A DNA stretch of 9,337 nucleotides from assembly GCA_028690255.1 (NCBI GenBank), contig JAQVBP010000068.1, positions 6,014-15,350 of the forward strand, in the 5' to 3' direction. A program made the translations under genes and the position numbers. Below the pieces are notes generated by a model. The model was not told where the DNA came from. It was given only the letters and a program-made list of their open reading frames with translations, and searched no databases. The DNA comes from Methanosarcinaceae archaeon. Its GTDB lineage: Archaea > Halobacteriota > Methanosarcinia > Methanosarcinales > Methanosarcinaceae. This document shows positions 4,634 to 9,337 of this stretch, piece after piece (within the stretch, counting starts at the first letter, position 1; each line of letters starts with the position of its first letter).

Positions 4634-5797
4634 TTATGTGACGATCATGTCGAGCTTTTCCATTTCCAGAGCACGCCTGATTTCAAAGGCAACTCTCCTT
4701 CCCGTACTCATTGGCTTTCTCCATAGAGTGTTTCCGTAGGAGTGCCCGACCGACATGTGTACATTGGTCCCGCCGCCTACTCTGGGGGCCACGTCGTAGA
4801 TGTAGAAGTTCAGGTCTTTGTCAATGCAGGTCTGAAGACAGAAGGGGCCGATAATCCCGGGAGCATAGTGTTTCTTTGTTGCTTCCACGAATTTTTCACC
4901 CATCTCAAAGACCTTTTCGAGAAGTGACTCCCGAAGGGTTGCAGAGTTGTGCCCGCATACCGTGTATTCGGGGGTGAGCTGCTGCTCGGAAAGGGTCATC
5001 TGCTGTGGGGCCGAAAGCCTGACGTGCCCGTCCAAACTGGTCTCGAACCGCCAGTCCACTCCGAGAATTTCCAGAGGGCTCATTCCGGTCTCGAGAGGGG
5101 AGTAAAACATGTCGAAGTTAAAGACAGGACCTATAATATAGCGTTCGATCCGGGCAGTTTCAAGAGCCTCCCTGGTGATTACTCCCTGCCTGATAAGGGC
5201 CTCGGACTTTTCCTGGTATTCCTTATAGGTCCCGGCCGTAAAAAAGCCCCGTTCGAGTTTCTTTACCGCATGAGGAAGCTTTACCATGACCAGTTCGTCG
5301 ATGTCTTCCGGGTTTTCGATTTTTTCCGGAAAGGGGAGACCTGCTTTTTCCAATATCCAGTAATAGCTCTGCTCCTCGCTTCTTTCCTCGCTCCGAAGCA
5401 GGCTCCTGGTTCCCACCATGGGGACTCTGAAGGAGTCTTCGACCTCATCAATGCTGCAGTAGGAGGTAAAGGAGCGGTTCGGGACAAAAAGCACGTTTTC
5501 ATCGACCAGTTTCTGCTGGTTTTTCGGGAGCAGTATTTCATTGAATTTGTTGAAAACCAGGGCATCGTCCACAACCCCTCTGACAATTCTCCCGTAGGGG
5601 TCTCGCTTTGCCCTGAAATATTCCGTGTAGGTCTTTTCCCTGCCGGCCTGGCAGATCGCGAGAGTCTTGAAATTTTCCTCAACGGCCCCGTCGCAGATGT
5701 CAAGCCCGGAATGAGAGGCTACAGTTCCCACCTTGATCTGATCAGCATTTTCGTAATATTTCTCGGCGATTTCCTGGATTTCTTTTCGGTCAATCAT
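4634..5797 (-). CDS. purP: PurP-family FAICAR synthetase (formate-dependent ligase)
   Basis: The 387-residue protein belongs to the archaeal PurP family, ATP-grasp enzymes that formylate AICAR with formate and ATP in purine synthesis, replacing the folate-dependent bacterial PurH step. The N-terminal DUF1246-like region contains V-A-S-H-S-G-L-D-I-C-D-G-A (about residues 26-38). The central ATP-grasp part contains V-M-V-K-L-P-H-A (about 170). The C-terminal DUF1297-like part contains D-V-A-P-R-V-G-G-G-T-N (about 335-345). Methanosarcina species carry two paralogues, PurP1 and PurP2. In the one I remember best the last motif is F-E-I-S-A-R-I-x-x-G-T-N, so the D-V-A-P here marks a divergent branch that might have another substrate. 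The ATG at 5797 has GAGGG nine bases upstream. The gene stands alone, with its own promoter. Confidence 0.87.
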   Translation of the reverse strand: MIDRKEIQEIAEKYYENADQIKVGTVASHSGLDICDGAVEENFKTLAICQAGREKTYTEYFRAKRDPYGRIVRGVVDDALVFNKFNEILLPKNQQKLVDENVLFVPNRSFTSYCSIDEVEDSFRVPMVGTRSLLRSEERSEEQSYYWILEKAGLPFPEKIENPEDIDELVMVKLPHAVKKLERGFFTAGTYKEYQEKSEALIRQGVITREALETARIERYIIGPVFNFDMFYSPLETGMSPLEILGVDWRFETSLDGHVRLSAPQQMTLSEQQLTPEYTVCGHNSATLRESLLEKVFEMGEKFVEATKKHYAPGIIGPFCLQTCIDKDLNFYIYDVAPRVGGGTNVHMSVGHSYGNTLWRKPMSTGRRVAFEIRRALEMEKLDMIVT

Positions 5798-5833
5798 ATA
5801 TGTTGTCCCTCAAATTTCATAATCAATTTTTCT

Positions 5834-5852
5834 GAATATATAATATAATTTT
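5834..5852 (-). promoter_or_regulatory. TATA region of purP
   Basis: On the minus strand AAAATTATATTATATATTC lies 37-55 nt before the ATG. It places the transcription start about 15-25 nt before the start codon, a short leader that just holds the GAGGG ribosome-binding site. Several overlapping TATA phases are possible. Confidence 0.5.
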
Positions 5853-5859
5853 AAATATC

Positions 5860-5877
5860 TAATTAAGATCTTAATTA
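5860..5877. promoter_or_regulatory. 18-bp perfect palindrome upstream of purP, candidate operator
   Basis: TAATTAAGATCTTAATTA is a perfect palindrome centred on AGATCT. It lies 8 bp upstream of the purP TATA region, where archaeal activators, or repressors that block TBP/TFB, commonly bind. No other reading of this site is evident, and regulator identity cannot be told from the sequence. Confidence 0.5.
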
Positions 5878-6121
5878 AGAGCCCTGGACAATGAATAAAC
5901 GTTAAATTCCGGACATTTCCTTGAATAATAAAGGCAATCATTAATAAGAGTAATCTTAATGAAAACGCATTACCAGAAAGAGCTTTAAAAACCCTGCGGT
6001 CTCCAATCCAGGCCGCTTCCCGGCTGGCTATTCCCCCGTCCACCGGCTATCGGACATGTAAGTTGAGGACTTTAGACCGGATCGCTTATCAGAAAATCCA
6101 CTTCGCGGGAGAGTCTTCCTT
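5878..6121. other. non-coding gap between the SpoIIM-like gene and purP
   Basis: Together with the purP promoter this makes a 324-bp gap. A 77-codon minus-strand frame (5810-6043) runs through it but shows no domain and overlaps the purP promoter, so it is not called. A hairpin with a 7-bp stem, one bulged G and a 5-nt loop lies at 6008-6027 (CCAGG...CGGCTGG). On the minus strand a T5 tract follows at about 5986-5990. This could terminate the DUF63/SpoIIM transcript, with low confidence. Confidence 0.4.
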
Positions 6122-6949
6122 TCAACTCTGAAAGAGCTGAAATATAAGGGGAGTTATAAAAGTTTCAATTACGGCAGCCACAAAGAGGAGGGGGACAACC
6201 CGGCGGAAATAGAATAAAATTCCCCGCCTGATTTCCTTTTTCACATCGGCCGGCTTTCCGGAAAGGGAGAGGAGCACCCGATGCCCCAGGCGAAGCCCGA
6301 TCCCGCCCGCTAAAAAGATCATGGGCAGTTCAACGATTCCATGAGGCAGGAGGGCCAGCAGGATGCGGAAAATGCCAATTTCCTCGGACACGACCCGCGA
6401 AATTACACCCACCACAAAGCCGTTAAAGGCGATAATCAGTACAGGGGCAATTCCCAGGACCAGCCCAAGGACAATTAAAAGCAGACCCACAAAGGAGTTG
6501 TTCAAAAAGATGAATAACATTATGAAAATCGGGTGCATGTCCAGAAGTGAACCAAAACTGGCTTCAAAACTTTCAGTTACCATTTCGGCCAGGTCGGGGA
6601 AATAAGATAAAGAGCCATAGCCTGCAAAGGCCGAGAGGGCAAAAATGAGGACTATGAACCGGACGTAAGGGCGAATAAGCTGCAGGTAGTCAGAAAGCTC
6701 CGATTTATTACCGTATCCCCTGTATCCACCGGGGCCTGCGGGAGGAAATGAGGCATTTTCTCCACAGGGGGAAAGAGATGCCGAGCCGGGACCGGTTTCA
6801 TTCCGGGAATAAACCGAGGGACCACTCAGGAACTCAAGATCAGATTCATTCAGGGAATCATCAAGAGTTTCATTAAAGGCAAGAGTTTCATTAAAGGTAT
6901 CGTCACTTTTCATAGAAAATATCCCCCCTAAATTATCAGGACAGTACAT
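6122..6949 (-). CDS. SpoIIM-family (DUF95) integral membrane protein
   Basis: The 275-residue polytopic membrane protein has, after a hydrophilic tail of about 90 residues, hydrophobic segments at roughly 95-113, 140-162, 165-186, 193-217 and 250-270. The motif L-L-P-H-G-I-V-E-L-P (about 200-209), then G-G-I-G-L-R-L-G, is the hallmark of the SpoIIM/DUF95 family. In Bacillus SpoIIM works with SpoIID/SpoIIP in engulfment; archaeal members have no known role, and sporulation is not implied. The N-terminal tail is rich in N-x-S/T sequons (N20, N26, N34, N50, N65) and carries an exact six-residue duplication. The first ATG (6949) overlaps the DUF63 stop as TAATG, suggesting coupling. An alternative ATG at 6913 (MKSDDTFNETL) has a GGGGGG stretch nine bases upstream and may be the real start. 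Confidence 0.85.
   Translation of the reverse strand: MYCPDNLGGIFSMKSDDTFNETLAFNETLDDSLNESDLEFLSGPSVYSRNETGPGSASLSPCGENASFPPAGPGGYRGYGNKSELSDYLQLIRPYVRFIVLIFALSAFAGYGSLSYFPDLAEMVTESFEASFGSLLDMHPIFIMLFIFLNNSFVGLLLIVLGLVLGIAPVLIIAFNGFVVGVISRVVSEEIGIFRILLALLPHGIVELPMIFLAGGIGLRLGHRVLLSLSGKPADVKKEIRRGILFYFRRVVPLLFVAAVIETFITPLIFQLFQS
6863..6898. repeat. 18-bp tandem duplication inside the SpoIIM-like gene
   Basis: AAGAGTTTCATTAAAGG plus one base (C or T) occurs at 6863-6880 and 6881-6898. On the coding strand it duplicates F-N-E-T-L plus A or D in frame, adding one N-E-T glycosylation sequon. Confidence 0.9.
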
Positions 6950-7806
6950 TAAATCCCCAGCGTCATCCGGATGGTATTTCGGCAGGCGGGAGAAAGGCCC
7001 AGGATAAGGATTACCATTTTGATTAGCATACTGAGCTTCGAAGTGTCTTCATCGTCCTCAAACTGGGTGTCGAGCACATAAAGGACTCCTATAAAGATAA
7101 TAAGCTTCAAAGGGTACATAACCAGTGCGGTGCCCGTCAGTTCAATTAAATAGGCTGGAAGCACGTGCTTTTCGTAGTAACCAAGTTTTTCGATTCCGAT
7201 TACCGTGGAAGAGGCATCCAGAAAATGAGCCAGAAGAATCGAGAGGTTCAGGGGGTCGGTAAAGACCTTTGACCCCAGGCTCCGGGCAACCCCGTAGAAG
7301 ACAAGGGTCAACCCACCGCCGGCTCCAAGCACAAAGAGGGGAACATAGGCCAGGACCACATCCTCAAAGTAAAGCAGGGTCATCAGGTTTCCCAGGAACC
7401 ATAGAAGCCCGAGACCCGCAAAAGCATAATGGAAGTCCCGGATAAAACCTGCTTTCTGTAAGCTCAGTGAAAGCCAGAGACAGGCCACTGTAACCGCGAA
7501 GACCAGAAAGTAAATATTGGGGGTTATTAAGAGGTAGCTCCAGGGTGCATCGAAAATTCCGGCCGGGGAGTCCTCAAGCACTCTCAGGGAGGAGCCCGCA
7601 AGCACAAAGGGCAAAACCGAGGCGATAAAGCGGGGGTTTACCCTCACTTTAAGGGTGTTCAGGAGCCTGTAGACTCCGAAGATACAGATTCCCAGGATCA
7701 AAGCCCAGGTAAGGGTGTTTACCACATTGTAACCCGAATCACCTCTTATAGGGTCCAGGTAATAAACGTTAATAAACTGCGAAATTTTATCTATAAGAGA
7801 GTTCAT
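6949..7806 (-). CDS. DUF63-family integral membrane protein
   Basis: This polytopic membrane protein of about 285 residues belongs to DUF63, an archaeal family of unknown function. Family marks are visible: G-S-S-L-R-V-L-E-D (about 71-79 from this start), A-H-F-L-D-A-S-S-T (about 193-201) and the C-terminal L-G-L-S-P-A-C-R-N-T-I-R-M. Hydrophobic segments alternate through the protein, at about 30-50, 60-72, 98-117, 127-147, 152-173, 187-205, 216-245 and 260-272. The buried charged residues in the R-V-L-E-D and H-F-L-D motifs suggest a functional site within the membrane. The ATG at 7806 is preferred (GTGAT four bases upstream). An in-frame GTG at 7815 would add three residues. The stop overlaps the SpoIIM-like start by one base, so the two are probably co-translated. 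Its TATA box is at 7856-7865. Confidence 0.87.
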   Translation of the reverse strand: MNSLIDKISQFINVYYLDPIRGDSGYNVVNTLTWALILGICIFGVYRLLNTLKVRVNPRFIASVLPFVLAGSSLRVLEDSPAGIFDAPWSYLLITPNIYFLVFAVTVACLWLSLSLQKAGFIRDFHYAFAGLGLLWFLGNLMTLLYFEDVVLAYVPLFVLGAGGGLTLVFYGVARSLGSKVFTDPLNLSILLAHFLDASSTVIGIEKLGYYEKHVLPAYLIELTGTALVMYPLKLIIFIGVLYVLDTQFEDDEDTSKLSMLIKMVILILGLSPACRNTIRMTLGI

Positions 7807-7855
7807 CCTTATCACTTGTTCAGAATAGCAATATCCTAATACAATTAATACTTAC

Positions 7856-7865
7856 TATATATAAA
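7856..7865 (-). promoter_or_regulatory. TATA box of the DUF63-SpoIIM operon
   Basis: The minus strand reads TTTATATATA 50 nt before the ATG. Transcription would start near 7831-7835, giving a leader of about 25-30 nt that contains the GTGAT ribosome-binding element. Confidence 0.55.
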
Positions 7866-8041
7866 CAGAGAAAACGATTTCTAGAAAACCGATTTCCTGA
7901 ATTAAAAGATTCATTTTCCGGAAATACCTTTTTCGGAAAGTATCCCTCTTCAAGAACATTTATTCGAGGGTTCCTGTATAAATTGATAAGTTATATTTAT
8001 AAGTTGATCAATCATATATATAAGTGTGTTATTATATAAAC
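7866..8041. other. AT-rich divergent intergenic region
   Basis: This is the core of the 303-bp gap between the DUF63 gene and egsA, with no reading frame. It holds short repeated motifs: TTTTCCGGAAA then TTTTTCGGAAA (about 7914-7939), two ATAAGTT copies around 7987-8004, and the palindrome TTGATCAA at 8004-8011. Any of these could bind a regulator shared by the divergent promoters, but nothing decides it. Confidence 0.4.
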
Positions 8042-8053
8042 TATATATATAAA
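8042..8053 (+). promoter_or_regulatory. TATA box of egsA
   Basis: TATATATATAAA lies about 66-77 nt before the TTG start. The predicted transcription start is near 8070-8078, giving a leader of about 45 nt. A second TATA-like sequence at 8095-8101 is too close to the start codon to give a leader. Confidence 0.55.
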
Positions 8054-8054
8054 T

Positions 8055-8088
8055 GTCCGGGTTTAAACATAAAAAAGAAAAACCGGAC
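8055..8088 (+). promoter_or_regulatory. imperfect inverted repeat over the egsA transcription start
   Basis: GTCCGG (8055-8060) pairs with CCGGAC (8083-8088). After a bulged G, TTT (8062-8064) pairs with AAA (8080-8082). The repeat starts 2 bp after the TATA box and spans the predicted start of transcription. That is where an archaeal repressor would block polymerase, so it is a candidate operator. Confidence 0.45.
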
Positions 8089-8118
8089 CCACAGATATAA
8101 ATTTATGCGGGTATAAAA

Positions 8119-9183
8119 TTGAACGGAAGCAAAAACAGCGAAAAATGGATGCAGTTGCCAAGAGACGTGTTGATAGGGCACGGTGTCATCGAAAGCATTG
8201 GAAGCGTTTGCAAAGACCTGAAACTGAGGGGAAACGCCCTTATAGTAACTGGTAAAACCACAAAGGACGTTGCGGGCAAAAAGGTCAGGGACCTCCTGAA
8301 AGACTCCGGAAACAATGCTGAAATGGTGCTTACCAGCAGCCCTACAATGGAAGAGGTGGAAAGGGTCCGGGAAATAGCTCGGAATAAAGACGTAGCTTAC
8401 CTCCTGGGAGTCGGGAGCGGCAGGTCAATTGACATTGCCAAGCTCGCGTCCACCCGGCTGCAGCTTCCTTATATCAGTGTGCCCACGGCCGCATCCCATG
8501 ACGGGATTGCTTCTTCAAGGGCCTCGATTCTGGACAACGGGAGAAAAGCTTCGGCCGAGGCAAATGCCCCGATGGCTGTTATTGCGGACACCGAGATAAT
8601 CTCGGAAGCCCCCTACCGTTTCCTTGCGGCGGGTTGCGGAGATATTATCTCTAATTACACTGCTGTCCTTGACTGGGAACTTGCGGGCAGACTCAGGAAC
8701 GAATACTTCGGAGAATACGCAGCGGCCCTTTCCCGCATGGCCGCCCGGGTAATCATCGAGTCTGCAGGCTCTATCAAACCCGAACTTGAGACCTCGGCCC
8801 GTCTGGTGGTAAAAGCCCTTGTCTCAAACGGGGTTGCCATGAGTATAGCGGGTTCATCCAGGCCTGCTTCCGGCTCAGAGCACATGTTAAGCCACGCCCT
8901 TGACAGGTTAGCCCCGAAACCGGCCCTGCACGGGGAACAGTGCGGGGTGGGGACCATCATGATGATGTACCTGCACGGAGGGGACTGGCAGGAGATCAGA
9001 AACGCCCTGAAGACGATCGGGGCTCCCACGAGTGCGGAAGAGCTGGGAATTGAGGATAAATATATAGTAGAAGCCCTGTTAGAGGCACATACAATCAGAC
9101 CGGAACGTTACACCATCCTGGGAAACGGGCTTACCCGGTCAGCTGCGGAAAAGGTCGCAAAGGTTACAAAGGTCATAGAGTAA
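8119..9183 (+). CDS. egsA: sn-glycerol-1-phosphate dehydrogenase
   Basis: The 354-residue protein is the cytoplasmic enzyme that reduces dihydroxyacetone phosphate to sn-glycerol-1-phosphate with NAD(P)H. This step sets the archaeal stereochemistry of the membrane-lipid backbone. The family pattern is clear: L-I-V-T-G-K-T-T (about 41), the nucleotide-binding L-G-V-G-S-G-R-S-I-D-I-A-K (about 96-108), S-V-P-T-A-A-S-H-D-G-I-A-S (about 120-132), and the probable zinc ligands D175 (G-C-G-D-I-I-S-N), H255 (S-E-H-M-L-S-H) and H271 (L-H-G-E-Q). Length is normal. The start is a TTG at 8119 with only a weak GCGGGT upstream. The next in-frame candidate is ATG 8149, which lacks a ribosome-binding site. 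The gene is divergent from the DUF63-SpoIIM pair and shows no downstream partner in the window. Confidence 0.96.
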   Translation: MNGSKNSEKWMQLPRDVLIGHGVIESIGSVCKDLKLRGNALIVTGKTTKDVAGKKVRDLLKDSGNNAEMVLTSSPTMEEVERVREIARNKDVAYLLGVGSGRSIDIAKLASTRLQLPYISVPTAASHDGIASSRASILDNGRKASAEANAPMAVIADTEIISEAPYRFLAAGCGDIISNYTAVLDWELAGRLRNEYFGEYAAALSRMAARVIIESAGSIKPELETSARLVVKALVSNGVAMSIAGSSRPASGSEHMLSHALDRLAPKPALHGEQCGVGTIMMMYLHGGDWQEIRNALKTIGAPTSAEELGIEDKYIVEALLEAHTIRPERYTILGNGLTRSAAEKVAKVTKVIE

Positions 9184-9337
9184 ACCTTTTCAGGGATTTG
9201 AAAAGCGCAGTCAGGATGTGTACGGGAACCGTATTTCCTAAAACGGCAGGAGCAGGTCTAAAAAGGGATTTCATATTATGATTCTTAATAGCTATATGTC
9301 ATATGATATATGTATCGTAAATTATAAAATATGAAAT
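9184..9337. other. non-coding sequence after egsA
   Basis: No reading frame is seen to the window edge. A TTTT tract follows the egsA stop at once (9186-9190 region). The last 60 bases are very AT-rich with ATATG/CATAT motifs (9293-9312), which suggests the promoter of a neighbouring gene outside the window. Confidence 0.35.

Noticed and set aside
4949..5848. 299-codon plus-strand frame opposite purP
   Set aside because: It is long but exactly antisense to a well-conserved gene. The translation shows no family features and reads through the purP promoter.
5810..6043. 77-codon minus-strand frame before purP
   Set aside because: It covers the purP promoter and palindrome, has no recognisable domain, and its AT-rich end gives only low-complexity hydrophobic sequence.
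5990..6110. possible tRNA or other structured RNA in the GC-richer part of the gap
   Set aside because: No cloverleaf, T-loop or other known RNA signature could be fitted on either strand. Only one small hairpin was found.

Overview
The window looks like chromosomal DNA of a methanogenic archaeon of the Methanosarcina type. The evidence is archaeal-only or archaeal/eukaryal proteins (aIF2 gamma, Rpo7, Spt4, S24e, S27ae, GTP-dependent dephospho-CoA kinase, PurP, glycerol-1-phosphate dehydrogenase), TATA-box promoters in very AT-rich gaps, frequent TTG starts, and a TnpB C-terminal relic of a kind I associate with Methanosarcina. The genus is inferred from memory of these families; no search was run.

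Positions 1-4393 hold an information-processing cluster on the minus strand. In transcription order it is eif2g (aIF2 gamma), a PIN-domain gene overlapping it by 4 nt, a 779-bp non-coding interruption (2023-2801), then rpo7 (RpoE'), spt4 (RpoE''), a GTP-dependent dephospho-CoA kinase, rps24e and rps27ae. The last four genes are tightly packed, with gaps of 1 nt, a 20-nt overlap and 11 nt. The cluster ends in a T-rich zone on the minus strand that contains three copies of a 19-bp repeat. The interruption contains a decayed tnpB 3' end of an IS200/IS605-type element, two small hairpins, a 15-bp direct repeat bracketing the relic, a 15-bp tandem repeat, and a triplicated oligo-T terminator after the PIN gene.

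Positions 4634-5797 carry a purP-family gene (purine biosynthesis, ATP-grasp) with its own TATA element and an 18-bp perfect palindrome just upstream. Positions 6122-7815 carry a two-gene operon of polytopic membrane proteins: a DUF63-family protein, then a SpoIIM-family protein translationally coupled by a TAATG overlap. Divergent from it, across a very AT-rich 300-bp gap, is egsA (8119-9183, plus strand), which makes the sn-glycerol-1-phosphate backbone of archaeal lipids. An imperfect inverted repeat covers its predicted transcription start.

Most of the window is ordinary, well conserved housekeeping DNA, and I see no convincing new multi-gene system. The points worth a second look are the IS relic that breaks the cluster and its direct-repeat frame, the repeat-built terminators at two transcript ends, the palindrome at purP and inverted repeat at egsA, the altered ATP-grasp motif in PurP, and the sequon-rich duplicated N-terminus of the SpoIIM-like protein.
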